Positions 1 through 8,458 of a stretch of 64,000 bases of DNA are shown here, piece by piece. This DNA comes from CAWCVR01 sp963799105 (GTDB lineage Bacteria; Acidobacteriota; Terriglobia; Bryobacterales; Bryobacteraceae), in the NCBI GenBank assembly GCA_963799105.1, contig CAWCVR010000011.1, positions 1-64,000 on the forward strand, given 5' to 3'. The position numbers and the translations under genes were made by a program. The notes under the pieces were generated by a model. That model was not told where the DNA came from, did no database searches, and saw nothing but the letters and a program-made list of their open reading frames with translations. The number at the start of each line of letters is the position of its first letter. Position 1 is the stretch's first letter.

Positions 1-157
1 GCGTGCGCTCCGTGCGCCAGGGCCCGTGCTCAGCGGACGCGCGCTGCGAGAGCTCCGGTATTGTCGGCCCACTGCGAGATCGTGAGCAGCGGGTCCGGCC
101 GCGCGCCGGCCGCCGCCGCGGCAGTAGATCTCTTCAGCCGTTGGATCGTCGGCAAAA

Positions 158-623
158 TCATTCAGGGCCTTCCGGATCTCGTTCGTCAGGATCGCATGCA
201 CTTGGCCTCTTCGGTCTCGGCGGCAAGCATCGCCGCCAGGCGGTCCGGGATGTTGAGGACGGGTCGCGGAACTGCCGAAACATATTGAAGGCGGCGACCT
301 TGACCTCTTCGCCCGGGACGAGCTTCGCGATCCGCTCCTCGAAATCGATCTTGGCGAGCCGCGCCTGGTAGTGTTCGCGCACGGCGCGCGCCTTCGTGTA
401 CTGCGACGCGCCAAAGACCTCAACGTCGTCTTCTGCTGGCTGGCGGCGCCGGTCCACGGGCGGCGCTTGGTTGGGTGTTGCGCGCCCACTCCGCGTCGGC
501 AATCTCGGAATCGATCTGGCCGTTGGGCAAGGTGTGGATGCGACCAGACGCGATGGCCTTCTGCACGGTGCTCGCCGAGACTCCGCGATGGCGGGAGTAC
601 GCCCGCTGGCTCATTATTGCCAT
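158..623 (-). pseudogene. phage terminase small subunit-like gene, frame-disrupted
   Basis: The start (ATG at 623) encodes a short helix-turn-helix region (SQRAYSRHRGVSASTVQKAI) of the kind at the N-terminus of phage DNA-packaging small subunits, which recognise the packaging site for the large terminase. The homologous continuation (VDRRRQPAEDDVEVFGASQY, then an AREHYQARLAKIDFEER-type helix) lies one frame over, reached by an apparent extra base near 467-470. Two further frame changes, near 262 and 205, are needed to reach an AAMLAAETEEA and VHAILTNEIRKALNDFADD tail. Three breaks in 460 bases suggest decay rather than error alone. No large terminase is visible in the window. The family call is by motif resemblance only. 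Confidence 0.5.
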
Positions 624-716
624 GTTTTTATTCCCGAAATAAGCCCTTGCCTTCCGGGGCCACCGGAGTGATGAATCGTCATGCGCGGATCAACCGCCAA
701 AAGGATAAACACCACC

Positions 717-1157
717 ATGAAGAACGCAGAAGCTACCACCACCACCGAAACCGCCGCCGTTGCGGAACAGGGCGCGCAGGTCGCGCCGGAGAAGGCCGCC
801 TCGAAGAAGGCTGCCAGCCAGAAGAAGGGCGCGCCCAAGGCCAACAAGGGCGCGAAGAAAGCCGCCAAGCAAGCCAAGGCCGCGCCGAAGAAGCAGGCCA
901 AGGAGAAGGTCGCCAGCAAGAAGGCCGCCAAAGTGAAGGAGGCCAAGGTGCCGCGCGAGTTCTCGAAAAAGAACATCATCCTGGACCTCCTGCGCCGCCC
1001 CAAGGGCGCGACGATGGCCGAGATCGCCAAGGCCACCGACTGGCAGAACCACAGCATCCGGGGCTTCATCAGCGGAAACCTCACCAAGAAAATGGGCCTC
1101 ACGGTCGAGTCCACCAAGAACGAATCTGGCGAGCGGACATACCGCGTCGCCAAGTAG
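717..1157 (+). CDS. DUF3489 family protein with Lys/Ala-rich tail
   Basis: The 146-residue product has an N-terminal half made almost only of Ala, Lys, Gly and Gln (histone H1-like, presumably nucleic-acid binding) and a compact C-terminal domain, about residues 80-146, beginning PREFSKKNIILDLLRRPKGA and containing MAEIAKATDWQNHSIRGFIS. That domain matches what I know of DUF3489, a small winged-helix-like family frequent in phage and integrated elements. I chose ATG 717 over the in-frame ATG 681 because AAAGGA lies about 12 bases before it. It is the only plus-strand gene in the island and is followed by a strong terminator. Function is unknown; a DNA-binding role is inference. Confidence 0.75.
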   Translation: MKNAEATTTTETAAVAEQGAQVAPEKAASKKAASQKKGAPKANKGAKKAAKQAKAAPKKQAKEKVASKKAAKVKEAKVPREFSKKNIILDLLRRPKGATMAEIAKATDWQNHSIRGFISGNLTKKMGLTVESTKNESGERTYRVAK

Positions 1158-1176
1158 GCCCACTTGCCTACCAATC

Positions 1177-1206
1177 AGCCGCCGGGCAACGGGCGGCGTT
1201 TTTTTC
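1177..1206 (+). terminator. rho-independent terminator after DUF3489 gene
   Basis: GCCGCC (1178-1183) pairs with GGCGGC (1192-1197) across a short loop and is followed by a run of seven T residues. It lies 20 bases after the stop codon. Confidence 0.8.
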
Positions 1207-1229
1207 GGAACGCCGCCTCCTGAAGTCGC

Positions 1230-1442
1230 ATCCTCCCTGCATTTCCGCAGAGCTTGCCAATCGCCGCCTCGCCGCAGGCGGCGTTGCTCGTCTTGAATGA
1301 TCCGCAACTCGGCCGACCAGTCCGCCAAAGCCATGCAAAGACCCTCGACGTCCGGATGCCCGGCGCGGAGCTCCGCTTCGATTGCCGCAATCTCCGCGCG
1401 GCACCGTTCGATTCACGCCGCACTTTCATCGCTCCGGCGCGA
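1230..1442 (-). pseudogene. small phage-type ORF interrupted by an in-frame stop
   Basis: Directly after the methyltransferase stop codon the minus strand reads MMSRRSDESAA, then TGA (1413-1415), then in the same frame IERCRAEIAAIEAELRAGHP and MALADWSAELRIIQDEQRRL. The sequence across the stop looks like one continuous small alpha-helical protein, and its start would overlap the methyltransferase stop (TGATG). Either the TGA is a base error or mutation, or translation begins at the internal ATG (1334). The 3' end is uncertain because the frame runs on into the antisense of the DUF3489 gene. I do not recognise a function. Confidence 0.3.
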
Positions 1443-1444
1443 CA

Positions 1445-2713
1445 TCATCGGAAGCTCCCGTCGCCATCGAGAACCGCCTTGCCGCCCGTGAAATCCTGCC
1501 AGCGGCGAACGATCACGTCGCAGTACTTCGGGTCCAGTTCGACGACGCGCGCCTGGCGGTTGGCGCGCTCGCACGCGATCAGCGTCGTCCCCGACCCGCC
1601 GAACGGATCGAGGATCGTGTCGCGGGTCTTGCTGCTGTTGCGGAGCGCGCGCTCGACGAGTTCCACCGGCTTCATCGTCGGGTGCTCCAGGTTCGCCATG
1701 GGCCGCTTGATGAACCACACGTCGCCCTGGTTCCGGTCGCCGCACCAGAAGTGCTGCGTCCCGTCGCGCCAGCCATACAGGATCGGCTCGTACATCCGCT
1801 GGTAGTCCGACCGGCCCAAAGTGAAATGGTGCTTGGCCCAGATCACGAAGGTGGACCAGTGGCCTCCGGCGTCGGTGAACGCCCGGAAGAGCGTGTGCAA
1901 CTCCGACGAGGACATGCACATGTAGATGGCGCCCTTCGTCATCGCGAGCATGTTGGCCGAGGCGTCCCGCAGGAACTCATAGAACTTGCCGCCGAGAGCA
2001 TCGTTGTCGATGGTGAGCTTCTTCGCCGTCTTGCCTTCATACGCGACGTTGTACGGCGGATCGGTGAACGTCATGTCGGCCAGCCCGCCAGCCAGGACTT
2101 TTTCGATGTCGGCCATCTGCGTGGCGTCGCCACAGAGCAACCGGTGCTGGTCGAGAACCCATACGTCGCCGCGCACCGTGACGATGGCCTCCTGCTCAGC
2201 CGGAACCGCGTCCGGATCGGTCAGCCCGTCCTGCGTGGTCTCCGGCTCGCGGAGCAACTCCTCGACTTCCTCGTCCGTGAAGCCGACCAGATCGAGATTG
2301 AACGCGTCCTCCTTCAGCGATTCGAGTTCGACGCGAAGCATCTCCTCGTCCCATCCGGCGCTCATGGCCAGGCGGTTGTCCGCGAGAATGAGCGCGCGCC
2401 TCTGCGTTTCCGAGAGGTGATCCAGCACGATGACCGGCACCTCGTCCATGCGCAGGCGTCGAGCAGCCGCCAGGCGCGCGTGCCCGGCGATCACTACGCA
2501 GTCGGCACCGACAAGGATCGGGTTCGTCCACCCGAATTCGATGATGCTGGCGGCAACCTGAGCCACCTGTTCGTCCGTGTGCGTCCGGGCGTTCCGGGCG
2601 TACGGGATCAGCTTGTCGATGGGCCAAATCTGTACGGCGAGGTCGCGGAAGCGCGGAGACGCTGCACCCATGCCGGCGACTTCCCGATTCGTAGTGCGCG
2701 ATTTCGCCGTCAT
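1445..2713 (-). CDS. ParB-domain / DNA methyltransferase fusion 1
   Basis: The 422-residue protein is predicted to methylate adenine-N6 or cytosine-N4 in DNA using S-adenosylmethionine. Residues about 30-120 form a ParB/Srx-like nuclease-fold domain (LIPYARNARTH, GHARLAAARRL). The methyltransferase catalytic motif IV, TDPPY, lies near residue 220 and the SAM-binding motif DPFGGSGTT near 370. That order (DPPY before FxGxG) is the beta class. ATG 2713 overlaps the stop of the upstream paralogue as ATGA, so the two are translationally coupled; a longer reading to 2914 would run inside that paralogue. No restriction endonuclease is adjacent, so this is an orphan methyltransferase of the phage-encoded kind. 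Confidence 0.88.
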   Translation of the reverse strand: MTAKSRTTNREVAGMGAASPRFRDLAVQIWPIDKLIPYARNARTHTDEQVAQVAASIIEFGWTNPILVGADCVVIAGHARLAAARRLRMDEVPVIVLDHLSETQRRALILADNRLAMSAGWDEEMLRVELESLKEDAFNLDLVGFTDEEVEELLREPETTQDGLTDPDAVPAEQEAIVTVRGDVWVLDQHRLLCGDATQMADIEKVLAGGLADMTFTDPPYNVAYEGKTAKKLTIDNDALGGKFYEFLRDASANMLAMTKGAIYMCMSSSELHTLFRAFTDAGGHWSTFVIWAKHHFTLGRSDYQRMYEPILYGWRDGTQHFWCGDRNQGDVWFIKRPMANLEHPTMKPVELVERALRNSSKTRDTILDPFGGSGTTLIACERANRQARVVELDPKYCDVIVRRWQDFTGGKAVLDGDGSFR

Positions 2714-4282
2714 GCCTGGGCTTTCCTCTTCGGTCCGTAGTGCGGATTGGGTCCGTGGTGCTGGATGCGCCGCGCGTCGTTCTGCTTCGGATTCATCGCC
2801 TGGTCTGCCGGGACGCCGCGAGACTCCGCGACGGCGGCGAACGTCTCGCCAGTGGCCGCGAGGATCGGTGTCTCGCCGGTCAGATTCATAATCCGGCGCA
2901 CAATCACATCGCAATAGGCCGGGCTGATCTCGCAGCCGTAACCGGTCCTATCGAGCAACGCCGCCGCGGCCATCGTCGTTCCGCTGCCCATGAACGGATC
3001 GAAGACCACGTCGCCGGCATCGGAGTACGCCAGCAAGAAGAACTCCACCAGCGCGCGCGGGAACGGAGCGGAGTGCGAGCCTTGCGAGGATTCCGATTTC
3101 ACTTCCACCACGTTGCTCGGGCGCGCCAGTCCGGTGTGCCGGCCATCCGAATCGTCGGACAGACTGTTCCTGCTGCGCTGCCACGCACTCTGGTTCTTCC
3201 CCCCGTCCGCGGCCGCGCCCCGCGCGCCGGTCCCCAGGAGCCCGCTCCCGGAGTTTGATTTCGGATTGTTCGGGGAGTAGTCGAAGCAGTCCTCCGACTC
3301 GTGGCTCACGGCCTGCGGCCGAAACTTGATCTGCTGCTGGCGGCAGAAGTGAAACACCGGTTCCCAAGCGTTCTTGAATCGGTTTCCCCAGCCGCCCGGC
3401 ACGCCGTTATCGGTCTTGCGCCAGCAGAACGTGTCTACGAATCGCCAGCCCCACTGCCGCCGGTGCGCGATGACGAGATCCATCACGTACAGGTCGCGTT
3501 CCCCGTCGTCGGCGTGCTCTTTGATGTTGAGGAAGTAGGAGCCATCGGGCGCCAGAATCGACTCGACTCCGGCCGCGACCGCGCCAAACCACTCGACGTA
3601 CTCATCCGGACGAACCGGCTTGAAGCCGCTCGGTGGCGTCGTACTCGCGCTGCGTTGCGTAGGGTGGCGAGGTCACGACCACGTTGGCCAGCGCATCGCC
3701 GAACAGAACGCGAATCGTATCCCCGTCGCGGCAGTCGCCGCAGATCAGGCGGTGGGCTCCGATCAACCACACGTCGCCGGGCTGGGTTACCGGCTGGGCT
3801 GGCGGTTCGGGGACCTCGTCGGTCACATCCTCCGGCGGCGCGTCGCCGTCTTCGAGCAGCGCCTCCAGTTCCTCGTCGCTGAAGCCAATGAGCGCGAGGT
3901 CCGTGCCGTCTGTTTCGAGTTCGCGCAGTTCGCTGGCGAGCATTTTCTCGTCCCATCCGGCATTCATCGCGAGCTTGTTGTCCGCGAGGATGTATGCCCG
4001 CCGCTGCGTCTCGCTGAGGTGGTCCAGCACCACCACCGGCACCTCCGCGAGGCCCAACTTGCGGGCAGCCAGCAGACGACCGTGGCCGGCAATGATCCCA
4101 TCCATCGAGTCAACCAGGATCGGATTGGTGAAGCCGAACTCCAAGATGGACGCCGCGATCTGCGCTATCTGTTCGGCAGAGTGCGTGCGCGCGTTCCTGG
4201 CGTACGGCACCAGCCGGTCGGTCGGCCAGATTTCGATGCGCCGCGCCATCGCGGGCGTTATCGTCGCCGGAAGTGTCGCCAT
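2710..4282 (-). CDS. ParB-domain / DNA methyltransferase fusion 2 (one apparent frameshift)
   Basis: This paralogue of the downstream gene has a ParB-like domain (LVPYARNARTH, GHGRLLAARKL) in the first 110 residues, then TSPPY as catalytic motif IV and DPFMGSGTT as SAM motif near the C-terminus. The reading frame breaks at 3631, where removing one C on the plus strand joins REYDAT to SGFKPVRPDEYVEWFGAV and gives one 523-residue protein. Both halves are clearly parts of one enzyme, so I annotate across the break. ATG 4282 is preferred; 4315 and 4249 are alternatives. SPPY rather than DPPY suggests N4-cytosine methylation, by family experience. It heads a two-gene operon. Confidence 0.82.
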
Positions 4283-4315
4283 TGGGTTTGAACAACTACA
4301 GAAGAGGCGTGTCAA

Positions 4316-4641
4316 TCGCCAGGAAGTCCAACGTTGGACATTCGCCTTGGCTCGCGCCGGAATCGGCCACCCTTTCGCGCCCCGGTGCCCCGTGTCGCGC
4401 CGTTTGGCTCGGGGTTGGCCGGTTGGTCCACCCGCCGCCTCGGGCGCGCCCTGGCCGCCACTGACCGCTGACCACCTGACCGCCCCTTTTTGCGCCTGTC
4501 GCTAGCGAAATTGCGCTACTCTTCAACGCGCCGCCGCCGCGCGCCCGGAAGTACCTATGGCTTTAACGGGCGGCTTGGCGTTCCGAACAACCGCCCCGCG
4601 AGCACGAGCGATGTACCGCCCACCGACCTGGCGTCTGGCTT
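4316..4641. other. non-coding stretch with a 12-bp palindrome
   Basis: This 326-base stretch lies upstream of the second methyltransferase. The only structure I see is the perfect palindrome TCCAACGTTGGA at 4327-4338, about 45 bases before the preferred start codon, a possible operator. Open frames here are short and have no protein-like composition. Confidence 0.35.
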
Positions 4642-5025
4642 TCATCCGACGCGGCACTCCGCTACAACCTGCAGGAAGACGCCGCGCGTGATCACGGGCA
4701 CGCCATCCTCGTCGCGCCGGTCCAATCGCCGAAGGCTCCAGCAGCGGCCAGTCTCGATGTTCTCCAGGAAGCTGTACCGGGTGCCGCCGCGTGCGTGTGT
4801 CTCAACGGGGTTGCCGCCGTCCTCCTGGAGTAGCCAGATCGCCTTCAGATGGCCTTTCCGGCCGTAGGCAGGCTTCACATAGCCACTTGCGATTAGTCGC
4901 TTCGCGGCATCGAGCGAGCGAAAGCCCAGGGATGTACCGTCTGCCGCGTAGATCGGGATCTGTTCGCGATTGGAAGACACTTTGGTTGTTTGGATTGGAG
5001 GGAAAGGGATTAACGAGCGTCCCAT
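4642..5025 (-). CDS. conserved-looking hypothetical protein
   Basis: The 127-residue product has a compact N-terminal half (IPIYAADGTSLGFRSLDAAK, then YGRKGHLKAIWL) that reads like a folded domain, and a more polar tail. I recognise this as a recurrent small protein of acidobacterial genomes but know no function. It lies between the MerR-like gene and the methyltransferases on the same strand, so it is probably part of the same element. ATG 5025 is the only good start. Confidence 0.55.
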   Translation of the reverse strand: MGRSLIPFPPIQTTKVSSNREQIPIYAADGTSLGFRSLDAAKRLIASGYVKPAYGRKGHLKAIWLLQEDGGNPVETHARGGTRYSFLENIETGRCWSLRRLDRRDEDGVPVITRGVFLQVVAECRVG

Positions 5026-5081
5026 CGCTCGGCTGATTCAATTTTGCCCCTGCTCATGCCTGCCTCGCAAGATATGAACTG

Positions 5082-5511
5082 CTATTCCATAAGTCCTGTC
5101 TTCTCAATTCGATTGAGGCAATCCGCGAGGCTTATACACACCAATGGTCGAAAGAAGTTTGAAACAAGTTCTATGGTTTTGTTTGGAGAATCGGCAAATT
5201 GGACTTGGCGTCCATCGGTGAGGATGAAGGCGTGAAGGGGCGACGGTCGTTTGCCGAGCAGTTCGTGGTCGTCGAGCAGTTGGCGTAGCGCAGTTGAAAG
5301 CCGGCGGAGGCGCTGAAACGATAGGCCGCGCCTGCGCAGTTCGGCAACGACGATCACGAACAGCGCCTGCGACGCCGTGTACAATCGAACGCGGCCCGAC
5401 CGTGATGCAATTGCAACTCTCTCTCTCTTCCCACAGTTGGAGTTGACGCAGGCTCACGTCCGCGAGCTTGGCTACTTCCGCTGTCCTGAAACGCACTTCG
5501 CTCGTATTCAC
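5082..5511 (-). CDS. MerR-like transcriptional regulator (one apparent frameshift)
   Basis: The N-terminus (FRTAEVAKLADVSLRQLQLW) is a typical MerR winged-helix DNA-binding start. The wing (SRSGRVRLYTASQALF) and following helix lie in another frame. Deleting one base in the CT tract at about 5418 joins WEERE to this wing and gives a 142-residue protein. GTG 5511 is preferred because AGGAAAGAGG sits about 7 bases upstream. The C-terminal 80 residues contain a short sensor-like region (PLHAFILTDGRQVQFADS) rather than a long coiled coil. The promoter region upstream carries the large inverted repeat at 5571-5685, which may be its operator. Confidence 0.65.
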
Positions 5512-5570
5512 GATATGGCCTCTTTCCTGGTCTATGAACTTGCGTTGGCACAGCAGTGGTACCCGAACCA

Positions 5571-5685
5571 CCGGTGTGACGGTGTGACAGCGTGTGACAA
5601 GAAAACCGCTAAGAAACGCTTCACGAGGACGCTAATCAAAAAACTTATAGGATTCGCTGTCACGCGCTGTCACACCGTCACACGG
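5571..5685. repeat. 28-bp inverted repeat made of TGTGAC iterons
   Basis: The left arm (5571-5599) contains GTGTGAC, GGTGTGAC and GCGTGTGAC in a row. The right arm (5658-5685) is its near-perfect reverse complement, differing by one substitution and one base of length, across a 58-base AT-richer spacer. It lies between the primase stop codon and the MerR-like start. Three closely spaced direct copies of a hexamer in each arm look like iterons or a multimeric operator. There is no T-run as in a terminator. Confidence 0.75.
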
Positions 5686-5691
5686 CTACCA

Positions 5692-7971
5692 CTAATCGTC
5701 CTCCGCGGTCCTGAAACGAATTCCGAGCCAAACGCGAATTTGCTTGGCGTCGCGCCCGCCATCGGGTCTTACGCGATCCCGTTTCCTGCCCAGTTTTTGC
5801 AGGCGTTCATCGAAGGAATCTTTGGACAGAGGGTATTTGTTGCCTGTCGCCTCGGCCCAGGATGCGTAGGCCGCGTACAGATCGGAGACCGGGAGCCAGC
5901 ACCCATCCCTCTTCCATGAAGCCCCATCGCCGGTACGCGCAAGAACGCACCGATCCTCGAAGAACTCCTTGAGACGGTCCGACTCCTGGCGGTACTGCTC
6001 GGTGGCGGCCGTTACATCCGGCGGATCACCGAGTCCTTCGCGATGGTAGAGGACGGCGCCCTCAACGATCCAGCGCAAAATACCCGGCAGTTCCGTTCGC
6101 AGCTTTGTAGGCAGGTCCTTGTCGATCTCCTCTTTAGGGATCTGAATCTTGAACGGGATGCACTTTACACGGTTCCAGATCGCATCGTTCGGGTCCGTGA
6201 TAACCGGCCTGTGATTGCAGTCAAGGAACAGTTTGTAGGTCGGTTGGAAGGTAATCATGTTCTCGCGCAGTCGCCGCGCCTTGATTTGCCCAAGGCCGGT
6301 CAGGTACTTCACGCGGCTGAGCGATAGGCGCTGTCCCTGTTCCACCTCACTCGACGAAACGAACCTGCACCCTTGGAGATCCGCGAGGTCCGTGTTGACG
6401 GCATTGCTGGAGACCGCCTCTTTTGGGCGAATCATCAGGCTATCGACCTGAACCTGGCCGGCATATTCCTTGTCTCCGAGCGCATCACGAATAACCTCAA
6501 GCAGCGTCGTCTTGCCGTTGTTGCCCTCGCCATACAAAACGAACAGAAGTTTCTCCGGCTTGCCGGTAGCAGCACACCCAAAGGCCTTCTGGAGATACGA
6601 AACCATCTGTTCGGCATTGATGTTGTCACCCTCCGAGGCATCGGGGTGGCTGCCCATGATCCGGAATAGAAATGCCATGAATTGCGGGCACTCGGCGTGC
6701 TGGTCGTAGCGAAGCGGAATCATCTTGCTCAAGAGGTCTTCGGGCCTGTGCGGGCGCAACGTGCCCGTTCGCAAATCCACCGTGCCGTTTTCGGTATTCA
6801 GCGTCCACGGGTCTTGGTCAAAATCGCTCGCACTGGCTTGCCGCACTTTCTTCTTCGTCAGGTGGATCATGCTCGCCAGCGCGGCGCGAGATAGCGACTT
6901 GTTCACAAATCTCAAGTACGCCTTACGCTTTTCCCCATCCGTAATGTGTTTTGCCTCGGCAAAAGCTTCGAGCATCGTTTTTTCGGCCCGCTTTTCGGCC
7001 TCCACGAATTCGTCAAACCGCCACTGCCGCCCTGTCCAAACGTAGTAGCTGTTCCGCTCAGTGCAATAGATCAGTTCATGCCCGTACAAATCCGCCAGGC
7101 GGTCAGCGTTGCCGGTGTCGTTCCAAAGGTAGCCGCGGTGCTGCGCCTGCCCGACACCCAACCACCGAAGTGCGGTATCGACAACCTTTTTGTCGAGCAG
7201 CTCAATCAGCGTCGGCACGCCGGTTACCTCGCCGCCGGCCGAGTGCTTCTCGAAGGTGGATTGCACTTCGCCATCTGCCGCGCCCAGTTCAGGACTGACC
7301 GGCCAGAGACACCGGTAGATCACGCGGTGAAAAGTCTTGGCATCTTCAGGACTCCATTCGGCGCGCGCCAGCACACCGGCCAGCGCCAGGAACCCGTGAT
7401 GGCGTGATCCTTTAGTCGGCCAGTGGCGCGCAAGGAGCGCGGCGGCCGCCACCCTATGAACCGCCGACACAAGAACTTCCGCATCGATGTTTGCGGGTAT
7501 GCCTTCGAAGCCCTGCTCGAAGCGGACCGGCTCGCCACTCTCATGGATGCTTGGCGGGACCACTGTCTGCAACCCGATCGATCCGTCCGATTTCAATCCG
7601 CGCAATTCGACAATCGTGCTCTGGTCCAGCGGATCGATAAACTGCATGGTGCGGGCAGGCGGGTCTGACCGATAGAAGAAGTGCGAGAACGGTTTGGATT
7701 GCCTCCCAAATATGAGGCCGGTTTCCGGGAGGAACTCGCGGGCGGCTGTAATGGCTTCGGGGCAATCGCAGTCCACGTCGGCGCTCCCGAACTTGTCCCC
7801 CAGCAGCACCCCGATGTTCTGCGACGCGCCGTTGAAGTATTGGGATGCCCCCTCCTTCGTTATCTCAAGCCGTTGCCACTCCTTGAGAACGGGACGCTTT
7901 GACCGGTGCGGAACGGGCACTGGAGAAAAGCCCTTTTGAATCCACGTGATCGCAGCATCGAGAGGGGTCAT
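5692..7971 (-). CDS. bifunctional primase-polymerase / D5-P4 family helicase
   Basis: The 759-residue replication protein has an N-terminal primase-polymerase (AEP-type) domain with the metal-binding pattern ADVDCDCP near residue 70. A D5-type N-terminal helicase region follows in the middle, then an SF3 helicase with Walker A GEGNNGKTT near residue 485 and a C-terminal HNRPVITDP/IWNRVKCIPF block typical of P4 and D5 proteins. Such proteins start replication of satellite phages and plasmids by themselves. ATG 7971 is preferred to the listed 8040 start because GAGGT precedes it and MTPLDAAITWIQKGFSPVPV is the usual family start. It shows that this island is, or was, a self-replicating element. 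Confidence 0.9.
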   Translation of the reverse strand: MTPLDAAITWIQKGFSPVPVPHRSKRPVLKEWQRLEITKEGASQYFNGASQNIGVLLGDKFGSADVDCDCPEAITAAREFLPETGLIFGRQSKPFSHFFYRSDPPARTMQFIDPLDQSTIVELRGLKSDGSIGLQTVVPPSIHESGEPVRFEQGFEGIPANIDAEVLVSAVHRVAAAALLARHWPTKGSRHHGFLALAGVLARAEWSPEDAKTFHRVIYRCLWPVSPELGAADGEVQSTFEKHSAGGEVTGVPTLIELLDKKVVDTALRWLGVGQAQHRGYLWNDTGNADRLADLYGHELIYCTERNSYYVWTGRQWRFDEFVEAEKRAEKTMLEAFAEAKHITDGEKRKAYLRFVNKSLSRAALASMIHLTKKKVRQASASDFDQDPWTLNTENGTVDLRTGTLRPHRPEDLLSKMIPLRYDQHAECPQFMAFLFRIMGSHPDASEGDNINAEQMVSYLQKAFGCAATGKPEKLLFVLYGEGNNGKTTLLEVIRDALGDKEYAGQVQVDSLMIRPKEAVSSNAVNTDLADLQGCRFVSSSEVEQGQRLSLSRVKYLTGLGQIKARRLRENMITFQPTYKLFLDCNHRPVITDPNDAIWNRVKCIPFKIQIPKEEIDKDLPTKLRTELPGILRWIVEGAVLYHREGLGDPPDVTAATEQYRQESDRLKEFFEDRCVLARTGDGASWKRDGCWLPVSDLYAAYASWAEATGNKYPLSKDSFDERLQKLGRKRDRVRPDGGRDAKQIRVWLGIRFRTAEDD

Positions 7972-8143
7972 ATCGTTTCGTACCTCGACCGCAAAAAAAG
8001 AGGCGCCGCCCCTGCTCAAAGGGCGCGCCTCTTGGTACATCTTGTTGGAATCGCTAATTGCTACTTGGGCGGTTCAGCTCATGGGCGATGCCGGTCTCGC
8101 CGGCACCATCATCGAAGATCGCGATTAGTCGCGTTTCAGACGA

Positions 8144-8284
8144 GTTCGAGACGTGTCCAATCTGGGTGCCCAGCATGGACGGGCGGCGGCGGACCACGCC
8201 GATCATTCTGAAAACATTGGACGTTGACAGGTTCGATCACAGTGCCAGTTGGCCCGCAAAAGTTCGAAACGTGTCCAGACTGGG
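8144..8284. repeat. pair of imperfect 23-bp direct repeats
   Basis: GTTCGAGACGTGTCCAATCT plus GGG (8144-8166) recurs as GTTCGAAACGTGTCCAGACT plus GGG (8262-8284), 20 of 23 identical and 118 bases apart. They lie exactly between the phage-like island and the chromosomal glycosyltransferase. Attachment-site remnants or operators are possible. The rest of 7972-8442 shows no gene. Confidence 0.5.
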
Positions 8285-8439
8285 GAGCCAATTCACGGCC
8301 CCAAAGATCCTCGTGTGCACCGTACCGCTGACTTAGAGATCTCTGCCGTAGCGGAAAGGCCGCCAGAAACGATGGCTCCCGGAGACGCGCGCCCTTCCCG
8401 CGCCACCGCGGCGAGGTCCCCGGCTCCGGCTTGCCCTGC

Positions 8440-8451
8440 GTGCGATAATCG
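8440..8451 (+). promoter_or_regulatory. candidate extended -10, GTGCGATAATCG
   Basis: TGC followed by GATAAT ends 10 bases before the ATG at 8459, so the transcript would have almost no leader. The identical 12-mer precedes purS at 36668. Confidence 0.4.
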
Positions 8452-8458
8452 TTGCTCC

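Noticed and set aside
5571..5685. The inverted repeat read as a transcription terminator of the primase gene
   Set aside because: The arms are far apart, no T-run follows, and the internal iterons argue for protein binding.
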